Positions 53,508 to 62,363 of a DNA stretch of 64,000 bases are shown piece after piece (within the stretch, counting starts at the first letter, position 1; each line of letters starts with the position of its first letter). Position numbers and translations under genes: made by a program. A model generated the notes under the pieces. It did not search any database. It was not told the origin of the DNA and saw only the letters and a list, made by a program, of their open reading frames with translations. Source of the DNA: Myxococcales bacterium (lineage in GTDB: Bacteria; Myxococcota_A; Bradymonadia; UBA7976; UBA1532); contig JACKDL010000014.1 of NCBI GenBank assembly GCA_020633555.1, positions 1 to 64,000 of the forward strand, in the 5' to 3' direction.

Positions 53508-54748
53508 CGCGCGGCCTGCCCGGCCTGCTGGCCGCCTGCGCGCTCGCGAGCTGCTCCCTGGTGGTCAGCGACATCGAGCTGCCGCCGGCAGATGGCCTGG
53601 ACGCCGCGCCCGACGCCGCCACGGTGGACGGCGGTGATCTGGCCGTGGACGCCGGCGACGCCGGGCGCCCCGACATGGCCGACGCCTGGATCCCCGACAC
53701 CGGCCCCGACATGGCCGACGCCGAGCTGGACGCCGGCGACGTTGAACCCCCCGACATGGCCGACGCCTGGGTGGCCGACATGGCCCCCGATCAGGGGGTG
53801 CCGACCCTGGACGTGCGCGCCCTGGCCGGCCGCTGGCGGGTGTACGGGGTGCTGGGCGATCGCGGGCTGGCGGATCATCAGCTCGAGGTGGGCGTGCTGG
53901 GCGCGGCCCGCTGGGCCGAGGTGCCCGGCGAGTGGCAGCCGGCCGCGTTGGAGGCGACGGGCGCCCGGCCCCAGGTGGCGCTGACGCTGCCGTGGGACGA
54001 GGTGCCGCTGACGGGTGCGCTGGATCCACGAACGGGGGTGGGGGTGCTGGCCGGCCCCCGCGCCGTCCTGTTCCTCAGCCGCATCCAGATCCCCGCCCCC
54101 GAGGCGCTGGTGACCGCGGCCTACTACGCCCACGCCGCCTTCCCCGCCTTCGCCGGCGAGTTCGGGGTCATGGGCGAGCTGCCCGACGGCGCGGGCTACA
54201 TCGAGGCCTCGCGGCGCACGCTGGCGGGGGGCGAGCCCTCCGACGTGCGGCTGGCGCTCACCGCCGACGGGGACCGTTGGCAGCTCACCAACGTCATGGC
54301 CGGCGCCGGCCGGATCCTCAGCCCCATCAAGGGGCGCCGCGGCGCAGTGGGGCTGATCGAGGGGAACCAGGCGGGGGCTCGCACCCCGGTGGGCCTGGCG
54401 CTGGTGTGGAACTCGGCGGCCGCCCCCAGCGTGCCCACGGGCGAGTGGCTGTGCGCCGGGCTGGTGGGCGAGGGCGAAGCCGCCGTGGCCCGGCAGCGCC
54501 TCGCCTCCATCGACGCCAACGGCCGGCTGACCTGGGACAACGGGGCGCGAGCGCAGCTCGAGTCCACCGACACCGCCGTGCGGATGGTGGCCGATCGCGA
54601 TCCCTTCTTCGACCGGGACGTGGCCTTCCTGCTGCCCGGGCCCGAGGGCCGGGTGATGGCCCTGTTCAACCGCGACGACACCGCCGGCACCGTCGGTTAC
54701 GGCTTCGGGCTCTGCGTGGCGCTGGGCCTGCCCGATCCCGTGGAGTGA
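53504..54748 (+). CDS. Lipoprotein with Asp/PDM-rich stalk
   Basis: 414 residues from GTG overlapping the PNP stop. A lipobox (LASC) is followed by an acidic stalk with PDMADAW repeats to about residue 105. The C-terminal domain is beta-rich, with few Cys and no recognised motif. Similar stalks occur in the lipoproteins at 12796-13974 and 25221-27374. Surface exposure is likely. It may be co-transcribed with the HIT protein, 18 bp on. Confidence 0.8.
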   Translation: MTRGLPGLLAACALASCSLVVSDIELPPADGLDAAPDAATVDGGDLAVDAGDAGRPDMADAWIPDTGPDMADAELDAGDVEPPDMADAWVADMAPDQGVPTLDVRALAGRWRVYGVLGDRGLADHQLEVGVLGAARWAEVPGEWQPAALEATGARPQVALTLPWDEVPLTGALDPRTGVGVLAGPRAVLFLSRIQIPAPEALVTAAYYAHAAFPAFAGEFGVMGELPDGAGYIEASRRTLAGGEPSDVRLALTADGDRWQLTNVMAGAGRILSPIKGRRGAVGLIEGNQAGARTPVGLALVWNSAAAPSVPTGEWLCAGLVGEGEAAVARQRLASIDANGRLTWDNGARAQLESTDTAVRMVADRDPFFDRDVAFLLPGPEGRVMALFNRDDTAGTVGYGFGLCVALGLPDPVE

Positions 54749-54766
54749 GGCGGCGCAAGGAGATCC

Positions 54767-55102
54767 ATGCCCACCATCTTCAGCAAGATCATCGACGGCG
54801 ACATCCCCGCGGACGTGGTGTGGGATGACGCCGAGTGCCTCGCGTTCCGCGACATCAACCCCGCTGCGCCCACCCACATCCTGGTGATCCCCAAGAAGCC
54901 GCTGGTGAACCTGGCGGACGCCCGCGACGACGACGCGGCCCTGCTGGGGCACTTGCTGCGGGTGGCCGCCCAGGTGGCCGCCCAGGAGGGGCTGAAGGAC
55001 TACCGCGTGGTCACCAACAACGGCGCCGGCGCGGGGCAGTCGGTGTTCCACCTGCACCTGCACGTCATCGGCGGCCGCGCCCTGGGCTGGCCTCCGGGCT
55101 GA
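54767..55102 (+). CDS. HIT family (HinT-like) nucleotide hydrolase
   Basis: 111 residues; AAGGAG five bases upstream of ATG. Starts TIFSKIIDGDIPADVVW and has the His triad HLHLHVIGG after GQSVFH, as in HinT. This family hydrolyses adenosine phosphoramidates and similar. Cytoplasmic. Confidence 0.95.
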   Translation: MPTIFSKIIDGDIPADVVWDDAECLAFRDINPAAPTHILVIPKKPLVNLADARDDDAALLGHLLRVAAQVAAQEGLKDYRVVTNNGAGAGQSVFHLHLHVIGGRALGWPPG

Positions 55103-55174
55103 GCCCCGAGGGCCGGGGTGGCATCGAACCTTGCGGCCCATGACCCATCCCCGTCGCCGCCCTGGAGTGAGCCC

Positions 55175-55699
55175 GTGCGCCTCGTCCTCTTGATCAGCCT
55201 GGCCCTGGTGGGCGTCGCCCACGGCGCGCCACCCTTCTGCGCCGACGCCCCCGAGGCCGGCGCGAAGCCCGACTTCAGCGGCCTGGTGAAGCTGGGCGAG
55301 CCCGCGGCCCCCACCGCCCAAGGCGCCTGGACCTGGGTGAACCTGTGGGCCTCGTGGTGCGAGCCCTGCACCGACGAGCTGCCCCGCCTGCTGGCGTGGC
55401 AGGCGAAGCTGGGGGGGCCCGCCAAGGTGCGGCTGGTGCTGGTGAGCCTGGACGACGACCTGGCCGCCGCCCGCAAGGCCATGGCCCTGGCGGGCGTGAA
55501 GGGCGCCTGGCACGCCCCCCAGGCGGTCCGCGCCGCGTTCACCCGGTCGCTGGGCCTGCTGGGCGGCAGCCTGCCCACCCACGTGCTCATCGACCCCCAG
55601 GGCAAGGCCGTGTGCGTGCACGAAGACATGGTCGAGGCCGCGCACTTCCCCGCCGCGGCCCACCGGCTGGGCGTGCCCGGGGCCACCCCCACCCCGTGA
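55175..55699 (+). CDS. TlpA-like exported thioredoxin
   Basis: 174 residues from GTG 55175, with TGGAG seven bases upstream. The signal peptide (cleaved near AHG) is followed by a thioredoxin fold with WCEPC (Cys62 and Cys65). VLVSLDDDL and the cis-Pro loop LPTHVLIDP follow. Periplasmic disulfide reductase or apocytochrome/haem maturation factor. It is coupled by GTGA to the rhomboid gene. Confidence 0.9.
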   Translation: MRLVLLISLALVGVAHGAPPFCADAPEAGAKPDFSGLVKLGEPAAPTAQGAWTWVNLWASWCEPCTDELPRLLAWQAKLGGPAKVRLVLVSLDDDLAAARKAMALAGVKGAWHAPQAVRAAFTRSLGLLGGSLPTHVLIDPQGKAVCVHEDMVEAAHFPAAAHRLGVPGATPTP

Positions 55700-57204
55700 C
55701 CCCCCTGGACCTGCTGGGCCCCACCGCCTTCTTCGCGGGCCTGGCCACCCTCATCGTCCGTCGCCGGGGGCAGCCCGCCGGCTCGCCGCTGGCCGCGGTG
55801 ATCGCCGTGGCGGGGGCCATCCTGGGCGATCTGACCGACCGCCCCGCCTTCACCGTCGTGGCCGTGGCTGCCTTCGCCCTGGGGTTGGCCCTGCCCGCCG
55901 CCCTCATCGCCCGGGCCCGCCACCAGGCCGCCGCCGGGCACCTGGCCGCCGCGGCCCGCTGGATGGGCTGGGCCGCGCGTGCGCGCCCCGGCGCCCCCCA
56001 CCTGCGGCAGTGGCAGGCCCTGTGGCGCGCCGCGCAGGCCTGGTACGCCGGCGATCCGGCCCCCGCCGAGGCCCTGCGGGCCGAGTGGGTCGCCACCGAT
56101 CAGGGGGCCCTGCTGCCTGGCCTGGACGCCTTGCTGCGCCGCTGGGACCGGCTGCTCACCTCACCCGCCGTGGACGCCCAGGCCCGCGCCCTGTGCGAGC
56201 TGGGGCAGGTGGACGCGGGCGTCGAGGTGTTGGGCCGGCTGCTGCCCCCGCGCCTGACCTGGCTGGGGATCCGGCGGCTGCGGGGCGCCGCGCTGGCGCC
56301 GGTGGCCTTCGCGGGCCGGCGGCGGGCCACCGAGCGCCTGACCCGCCTGCTGCGCCTGAGCCCGCCGGTGCGCGCGCTGTGGGCTGCGACGGCGCAGGCG
56401 GCCGCCGGGGACGCCGAGGGGGCCCGAGCTGCGCTGGGGGCGCTGGAGGCCGAGCCGAGGTTGCCGCGGCCGGTGCGCGCCGCCGTGGCCGCGCGGATGC
56501 ACGCCCTGCCAACGCCTGTGACGCTGGGCCCGGGCGCCCAGGCGGTGCTGCAGAGCCTGGAGGCCGAGATCACCGCCGGGGCCGTGCTGGCCCGCGCCCC
56601 GCTTCGGCGCGCCTGGCTCACGGCCCTGCTGCTGGCCACCTTCGCCGTGGGCTTCGGGGCCCTGCTGCTGCGCCAGCCCGCCGACGACTGGGCGCTGACC
56701 CGGGCCCTGTATGACCTGGGCGGCCTGGCCCGGCTGCCGGGCCCGTGGACGCCCTCGTGGCGGCTGCTCAGCTACGGCTGGCTGCACGCCTCGTGGGCCC
56801 ACCTGGCGGTGAACGGCCTGATGGTGGCGGTGGCGGGACCCACCCTCGAGGCGGGCCTGGGCCGGCTGGGCGCCGCCTGGGTGTGGGGCGTGGCCGTGCT
56901 CGGCGGCGGGCTGGCGATCCTCACCTTCGGCGCCGTCGGCGCCACCACCGTGGGGGCCTCGGGGGGCGCCATGGGCTGGCTGGGCGCCCTGGCGGTGCTG
57001 GCCGTGGCGCACCCCCAGACCCGCGGCACGCGCACCGCCCGGGCCGCCGGCCGGCTGCTCGCCCTGCTGCTGGCGCTGCAGGTGCTGTTCGACCTGGTGA
57101 CCCCCTACACCAGCTCGGCCGGTCACCTGGGTGGGCTGGCCGCCGGGGCCCTGGCCGCCTGGGCCTGGCTCCGCGTTCTTCGCGGCGGTCGAGCGCCCAT
57201 GTAG
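55696..57204 (+). CDS. Rhomboid-family intramembrane serine protease with long N-terminal region
   Basis: 502 residues; GTG overlaps the TlpA-like stop. Residues 1-310 hold two transmembrane helices then a soluble helical (TPR-like) region. The rhomboid core begins near 310: YGWLHASWAHLAVNG (loop/His-Asn), GASGGAMGW with Ser422, and SSAGHLGGLAAG with His477. Active by motif. Such proteases cut transmembrane substrates. A helical domain before the core is longer than usual. Confidence 0.9.
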   Translation: MTPLDLLGPTAFFAGLATLIVRRRGQPAGSPLAAVIAVAGAILGDLTDRPAFTVVAVAAFALGLALPAALIARARHQAAAGHLAAAARWMGWAARARPGAPHLRQWQALWRAAQAWYAGDPAPAEALRAEWVATDQGALLPGLDALLRRWDRLLTSPAVDAQARALCELGQVDAGVEVLGRLLPPRLTWLGIRRLRGAALAPVAFAGRRRATERLTRLLRLSPPVRALWAATAQAAAGDAEGARAALGALEAEPRLPRPVRAAVAARMHALPTPVTLGPGAQAVLQSLEAEITAGAVLARAPLRRAWLTALLLATFAVGFGALLLRQPADDWALTRALYDLGGLARLPGPWTPSWRLLSYGWLHASWAHLAVNGLMVAVAGPTLEAGLGRLGAAWVWGVAVLGGGLAILTFGAVGATTVGASGGAMGWLGALAVLAVAHPQTRGTRTARAAGRLLALLLALQVLFDLVTPYTSSAGHLGGLAAGALAAWAWLRVLRGGRAPM

Positions 57205-57230
57205 CATGGCCCCTCCGGCGAGGGGGACCC

Positions 57231-60179
57231 ATGGGGATGGCACGCGACGAACAGCAGGCCGCGGACTGGCAGACCGTCCTCGAAGCGGAGTGGGCACACC
57301 TGGCCCGCCGCCGACGGGCCGTGAACGGCTGGCCCGCGGATCAGGCGTCGCCCCGCGAGCCCGCGGCCGAGCCTGCCGACGCGCGCCCCTGCGGCGATGC
57401 CCCCCCCGGCCCCGACGCGGCCGACCTGGTGGGCGTGTGCTGCTCGGGGGGCGGCATCCGTTCCAGCACCTTCAACCTGGGCCTCTTGCAGGCCCTGGCC
57501 CGCTTCGGGCTGTTCCGCCACGTGGATCTGTTGTCCACCGTGAGCGGCGGCGGCTTCATCGGCACGGCGCTCACCGCGGCCCTTGCCCGGCCCGAGGGCG
57601 GCGTACCGGCCAGCGACTTCCCGTTCCCCCAGGACCCCGACGCGCCCGACGGACCCCTGCTGCGCCACCTGCGGGAGCGGGCCAGCTACATGGACGGCCG
57701 GGGCGCCCGGGACTGGCTGCGCTTCACCGCCCGGCTGCTGCGCGGGGTCATCCTGAACGTGCTGGTGGTGCTGCCCATCCCGCTGCTGGCCGCGGCGGCC
57801 GTGGCCGCCCTGTGGGGCACCGGCCACTTCCACCTGCACACCCAGCCGTGGGTCACGGGCATCATGGGCGGCCTGCTGGCCCTGTGGGTGCTGCTCGCCC
57901 CCGTGTGGCTGCGCCGCGCCACCCTGGCCGACCGGGATCGCCGCGAGCGCAGCTTCGTCATCCTCACCCTGGGCTGGCTGGCGGTGGCGCTCATCGAGGC
58001 CCAGCCCGCGCTGCTGGCCTGGAGCCACGCGGCGATGGCCGAGCACCTGGAGTGGGGCATGGGCGCCTCGGGCGTGCTCGGGCTGGCCGCGTCCCGGCAG
58101 GCTGCCCGCTTCGCCGCCCTGAACGCCCGAGTACAGCGCGTGGTGGCCGCGCTGGGCCTGGCGGCCGCGGGCGCGGCGCTGCCGGTCACCGTGTACCTGT
58201 TCGTGGCGGACCGTCTGGTCTACGGCCACCAGAGCCCGGGCGCCGTTTGGGCCGTGGCGGGCGCGGCGGTGGGGCTGTGGATCCTGCTGGGGCTGCTGTA
58301 CGACGCCAACGCGGCCTCGCTCCACGGCCTGTACCGCGACCGGCTCACCGAGACCTTCCTGGTGGCGGGCGGCCCCGACGGGGTGCAGATCCGCGACGGC
58401 CTGCGGCTGAGCCAGACGGGCGGCGCGGGCGCGGTGGCCCCCTACCACCTGGTGAACGCCGCCGTGAACCTGCAGGCCAGCGCCGATCGCCGCCTGCGGG
58501 GCCGCCGGGCCGACTTCTTCACCTTCGGGCGCGCCTGGTCGGGCGGGGCGGCCACCGGCTGGTGCCCCACCGCCGATCTGGAGCGCGCGGATCCCGCGCT
58601 GACCGCCGCCGCAGCCATGGCCATCAGCGGCGCGGCGGCGTCACCGAACATGGGCAGCTACACCAGCCCGCCGCTGGTGCTGTTGATGACCCTGTTGAAC
58701 GTGCGCCTGGGTGTCTGGGCGCCCAACCCCGGCTGGCTGCGGGCGGGCCGCCACCCCGGCCGGCCCGGCCCCCGCGCCCTGCTGCGCGAGATGACCAGCC
58801 GCCTGGACGCCGACGGGCCCCTGGTGAACCTGAGCGATGGCGGCCACCTGGAGAACCTGGGCCTGTACCCCCTGCTGCAGCGCCGCTGCCGCTTCCTGGT
58901 GGTGGGCGACGGCGAGGCCGATCCCCAGCGGGCCTTCGCCGGGCTCACCGACGCCATCCGCTACGCCCGCATCGACCTGGGCGTGCAGATCGATCTGGAC
59001 GTGGCGCCGCTGCGCCCCGACGCCGCCGGCCTGAGCCGCCGCAACTGGGCCGTGGGCACCGTGCGCTACCCCGCCCGCGACGGGGCGCCGGCCATGGAGG
59101 GGCACCTGCTGTACCTGAAGCTGGGTGTCACCGGCCGCGAGGGGCAGGCGGTGCAGGGCTACCGGGCGCGGCACCCCGACTTCCCCCACCAGCCCACCAG
59201 CGACCAGTTCTTCGATGAGGCCCAGTTCGAGGCCTACCGCGCCCTGGGCGAGGGCCTGGTCACCGAGCTGATGGAGGACACCGGCCGGGCGGCCGGGCCG
59301 GCCACCGCCCGCGACATCACGGGCTGGTTCCGCGAGTTGGCCACCTGGCAGGCCGAGGCCGGCGGCCCTGCGCTGCGCGAGGCGCTCACGCAGGTCAACG
59401 ACAGCTACTACCTGGAGATCTACCCCGAGGCCCGCGCCGATCTGGCGGGCCACCGGGCCGTGGGCCAGCAGCTCCGCGCCCTGGAGGCTTTGTTGGCCGA
59501 CGTGCCCCTGCTGAGCCAGGCCGCCCGGCGCAGCCCGCGGTTCCAGGGGGTGATCAACCAGCTCGAGGTGCTGGCGGCCACGCCCACCTTCCGCCGCAAC
59601 TTCCGCTCGCACCTGCCCCACCTGTCGGCGGCGACGGTGCACTTCTGCGAGGCGGTGCTGGGCCTGCACCTGGACGTCCTGTGGGAGCCGACGCCCGCGG
59701 GTGCGCTGGCCGAGCACGGCATCGCCGCCGGCGCCGACGGCGCCTGGTTCCGGGGCACCCCGGTGCTGCAGCCCGCCCCGGGCGAACCGGCGCCGCGCCC
59801 CGAGCGGGCCGGCCCCCCCGCGGTGTGGGCCCGGGTGGACGTGGTGGCCGGCCAGGCCCGCATCGCCCAGCTCCGCGCCCAGCCCAAGCTCGAGACGCTG
59901 CTGCTGCTGCAGCGGGCCGCCCGGGCGCTGCTGGCCGAGCTGGACCGCGTGGCCGGCGGGCTGCGCCCGCTGCAGGCCACTGACGACGGCGTGAACCCCG
60001 GGGACGACCACGTCGCCTTCACCGGCCCCACCTTCACCGTGCCCACGGACGCCACCCGCGGCCTCGATCCCGATCCCGCCCTGGCGCTGCCGCCCTTCGC
60101 GCAAGTCCAAGATGATCTGGCCGACGCCCTGCCCGCCCACCTGCGCGAGGCCTACGCCCAGGCCCAGCGCCGCCGCTGA
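57231..60179 (+). CDS. Patatin-like phospholipase with transmembrane insertion
   Basis: 982 residues; GAGGGGG lies four bases before ATG 57231. The patatin core has CCSGGGIRSST (oxyanion Gly-rich loop), STVSGGGFIG with nucleophile Ser105, and LVNLSDGGHLENLG with Asp536. The 430 residues between them hold about five or six hydrophobic helices (about 175-390). This type of split patatin is larger than common bacterial ones. The tail is long and soluble. It should act on membrane lipids at the inner membrane. Confidence 0.88.
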   Translation: MGMARDEQQAADWQTVLEAEWAHLARRRRAVNGWPADQASPREPAAEPADARPCGDAPPGPDAADLVGVCCSGGGIRSSTFNLGLLQALARFGLFRHVDLLSTVSGGGFIGTALTAALARPEGGVPASDFPFPQDPDAPDGPLLRHLRERASYMDGRGARDWLRFTARLLRGVILNVLVVLPIPLLAAAAVAALWGTGHFHLHTQPWVTGIMGGLLALWVLLAPVWLRRATLADRDRRERSFVILTLGWLAVALIEAQPALLAWSHAAMAEHLEWGMGASGVLGLAASRQAARFAALNARVQRVVAALGLAAAGAALPVTVYLFVADRLVYGHQSPGAVWAVAGAAVGLWILLGLLYDANAASLHGLYRDRLTETFLVAGGPDGVQIRDGLRLSQTGGAGAVAPYHLVNAAVNLQASADRRLRGRRADFFTFGRAWSGGAATGWCPTADLERADPALTAAAAMAISGAAASPNMGSYTSPPLVLLMTLLNVRLGVWAPNPGWLRAGRHPGRPGPRALLREMTSRLDADGPLVNLSDGGHLENLGLYPLLQRRCRFLVVGDGEADPQRAFAGLTDAIRYARIDLGVQIDLDVAPLRPDAAGLSRRNWAVGTVRYPARDGAPAMEGHLLYLKLGVTGREGQAVQGYRARHPDFPHQPTSDQFFDEAQFEAYRALGEGLVTELMEDTGRAAGPATARDITGWFRELATWQAEAGGPALREALTQVNDSYYLEIYPEARADLAGHRAVGQQLRALEALLADVPLLSQAARRSPRFQGVINQLEVLAATPTFRRNFRSHLPHLSAATVHFCEAVLGLHLDVLWEPTPAGALAEHGIAAGADGAWFRGTPVLQPAPGEPAPRPERAGPPAVWARVDVVAGQARIAQLRAQPKLETLLLLQRAARALLAELDRVAGGLRPLQATDDGVNPGDDHVAFTGPTFTVPTDATRGLDPDPALALPPFAQVQDDLADALPAHLREAYAQAQRRR

Positions 60180-60217
60180 GCGTGGCGACCCCATCCGGCC
60201 GCCGCTAAGCTGACCCC

Positions 60218-60472
60218 ATGAGCGCCCCACCCCCCGAGCCCCGCCCCGAGGACTTCGAAGACCCCTTCGAGTTCAAGGCCGCGCGCGCCACCTGGCAGCG
60301 GGCCCGCAACGACGAGGCGAAGGCTGCCGGCCAGCCCCTGCCCTACCCCAACCCCTTCGACCGTTGGGACCCCACGAAGGTCGGCCCCGACGCCACGGAG
60401 GCCGAGCTCATGGCCTCCTTGGAGGCTTTCCAGCGAATATGCCGACGACGCGAGATCCGACATACGTTCTGA
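60218..60472 (+). CDS. Small protein upstream of the nucleotidyltransferase
   Basis: 84 residues, rich in Pro, Glu and Arg, with no recognised domain. It overlaps the nucleotidyltransferase gene by 34 bp, so the two may be coupled. The Shine-Dalgarno before ATG 60218 is weak. It could be an antitoxin-like partner, but this is not supported by a motif. Confidence 0.55.
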   Translation: MSAPPPEPRPEDFEDPFEFKAARATWQRARNDEAKAAGQPLPYPNPFDRWDPTKVGPDATEAELMASLEAFQRICRRREIRHTF

Positions 60473-61194
60473 GCGACTTCGCGTCGCTCTTGGCCGACCT
60501 CAACCAGCAGGGGTTCGAGTTTGCCGTCATCGGCGGCATCGCGGTGGGCGCCTACGGCCGCGCGACCGGCACGACGCTGCTGTCGGGCGACCTCAACCTC
60601 TACACAGATCCACGCACCCTCCGCGACATCCTCAGCTGGAGCCGGAAGCGTGGGATCGAGGTGTTGAAGCCCCCGTATGTGCGTGGGCTGGACGTCGCCC
60701 TGCTGCGTTGGGACGGCAAGCCCTTCGACGTGCTCTCGTCATCCAAGGGGCTCCCGCGACCCGCCGAGGTGATCCGCAACGCGCGGGAGTTCAGCCTTGC
60801 GGGCACCGACCTCGATGTCCCAGTCGCCGACCCCTTCGATCTGCTGGCCAACAAGCTCGCCGTGAACCGGGAGAAGGACCAGCCCCACATCGCGGTCCTC
60901 AAGCACTACATCGAGCTGGAGGTCGAGAAGGCCTTCACCCACGAGACCAACGGCCGCCGCCGCATCGGCCCGGCCACCCGCTACCTCAACGTGCTGGGCC
61001 GCAGCACCCTGCCGCCGGCGCTGGCCCACCGGCTCATGGCCGTCGCCGATCACCCCGCCTGCTTCCGCTTCCTCGCCGGGCGGATCCCCGACGCCAGCTT
61101 CGCGCCGGCGCTCGTCCGCCGCCCCACCGATCCCGCCACCCAGGCGGTGGTGGCCGACATCCTGGTGGACCGCTTCCCGCGGGCCGCCGGCTGA
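60439..61194 (+). CDS. Nucleotidyltransferase-fold (AbiEii-like) protein with degenerate DxD
   Basis: 251 residues from ATG 60439. The N-terminal part has FAVIGGIAVGAYGRATGTTLLSG, as in minimal nucleotidyltransferases. The catalytic pair reads GDLNLYTD in place of DxD, so the second Asp may be Asn. The rest is helical. Leu codons in its 5-prime half (CTC, TTG) differ from the CTG-rich neighbours, which hints at transfer. It may be a toxin-type NTase or an inactive relative. Confidence 0.7.
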   Translation: MPTTRDPTYVLSDFASLLADLNQQGFEFAVIGGIAVGAYGRATGTTLLSGDLNLYTDPRTLRDILSWSRKRGIEVLKPPYVRGLDVALLRWDGKPFDVLSSSKGLPRPAEVIRNAREFSLAGTDLDVPVADPFDLLANKLAVNREKDQPHIAVLKHYIELEVEKAFTHETNGRRRIGPATRYLNVLGRSTLPPALAHRLMAVADHPACFRFLAGRIPDASFAPALVRRPTDPATQAVVADILVDRFPRAAG

Positions 61195-61235
61195 CCCTTC
61201 GCGCGGCCCGCGGGGCGCGGTAGGATGCCGCCGCC

Positions 61236-62363
61236 TTGAAGAACCCCACCGCCGCCCGCACCCGCCTGCGCCTGGCCCTGGCCGTGGCCGCCGCCCTCCC
61301 CGCGGCCGCCGCGCTGTGGGCGCTGGCCGTGCCCGAGCAGCGGGCCGCCGGCCTGGATCTGGCGCTGAAGGCCCTGGCGGTGGACGGCGTGGCCTTCGGG
61401 CTGTGGGGCGCCGGCGCCAAGGGCTGGCTGCCGCCCTTCGTGGCCCGCCGCCTCATCTCGCTGATCATCGTGCTCGTGGGCGCCAGCACGCTGGTGTTCG
61501 GCGCGCTGCGGCTGGCCCCCGGCGATCCGGTGGACGCCATCTTGGGCGAGCAGGCCAGCGCCGAGGCCCGGGCCGATCTGACCCGCGCGCTGTGCCTGGA
61601 TCAGCCCCTGCTGGTGCAATACGACGACTGCTTCTGGGACACGGTGCTGGACGGCTCGCTGGGGCGCACCTTCGACGTGGCCCGCCGCCCGGTGGTGGAG
61701 CTGCTCGCGGCCAACTTCCCCGCCACCGTCGAGCTGGCCGCCGCCGGGCTGGCCGTGGCCATGCTCATCGCCTTCCCGCTGGGGCTGCTGGCGGCCGTCC
61801 GCCGGGGCACCTGGGTGGATCACGCCGGCTCGGTGTTCGCCCTGGTGGGGGTGGCGATGCCCGCCTTCTGGCTGGGCCCCATGCTGCTGCTGGCCTTCAC
61901 GGTGGCCTTCGACTGGCTGCCCAGCCCGGTGCAGACGGACCGGCCCATCGCGGCGCTCATCCTGCCGGCCATCACCCTGGGCACCGCCCTGTCGGCCAAG
62001 CTCACGCGCATGATCCGCGCCAGCGTGCTCGAGGTCATCGGCGACGACCACGTGGTCACCGCCCGCGCCAAGGGGCTGAGCGAGGGGCGGATCCTGGTGC
62101 GGCACGTGCTGCGCAACGCGCTGATCCCGGTGATCACGGTCATGGGCCTGCAGTTCGGCGCCCTGCTCACGGGCGCCATCATCACCGAGAAGGTCTTCGC
62201 CCGCCCCGGCGTGGGGACCCTGCTGCTCGACGCCATCCAGCAGCGCGACTACCCCACCGTGCAGGGCACCGTGCTGCTCATCGCCTGCACCTACGTGCTG
62301 GTGAACCTGGCGGTGGATCTCCTGTACGCCGCGGTGGATCCGCGGGTGAGGTTGAGCGCGTGA
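61236..62363 (+). CDS. Dipeptide/oligopeptide ABC transporter permease, DppB-type
   Basis: 375 residues from TTG 61236. Residues 1-70 are an unusual two-helix N-terminal extension. The DppB-like core starts RRLISLIIVLVGASTLVF and has APGDPVD, then DDHVVTARAKGLSEGRILVRHVLRNALIPV, the EAA-type coupling loop for the ATPase. Inner membrane. It is coupled to the DppC-type gene by TGATG. No ATPase or binding protein is nearby. Confidence 0.92.
   Translation: MKNPTAARTRLRLALAVAAALPAAAALWALAVPEQRAAGLDLALKALAVDGVAFGLWGAGAKGWLPPFVARRLISLIIVLVGASTLVFGALRLAPGDPVDAILGEQASAEARADLTRALCLDQPLLVQYDDCFWDTVLDGSLGRTFDVARRPVVELLAANFPATVELAAAGLAVAMLIAFPLGLLAAVRRGTWVDHAGSVFALVGVAMPAFWLGPMLLLAFTVAFDWLPSPVQTDRPIAALILPAITLGTALSAKLTRMIRASVLEVIGDDHVVTARAKGLSEGRILVRHVLRNALIPVITVMGLQFGALLTGAIITEKVFARPGVGTLLLDAIQQRDYPTVQGTVLLIACTYVLVNLAVDLLYAAVDPRVRLSA

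Noticed and set aside
60218..61194. Defence island
   Set aside because: Only one AbiEii-like gene with a small partner is present and the flanks are household genes; a single uncertain pair is not an island.
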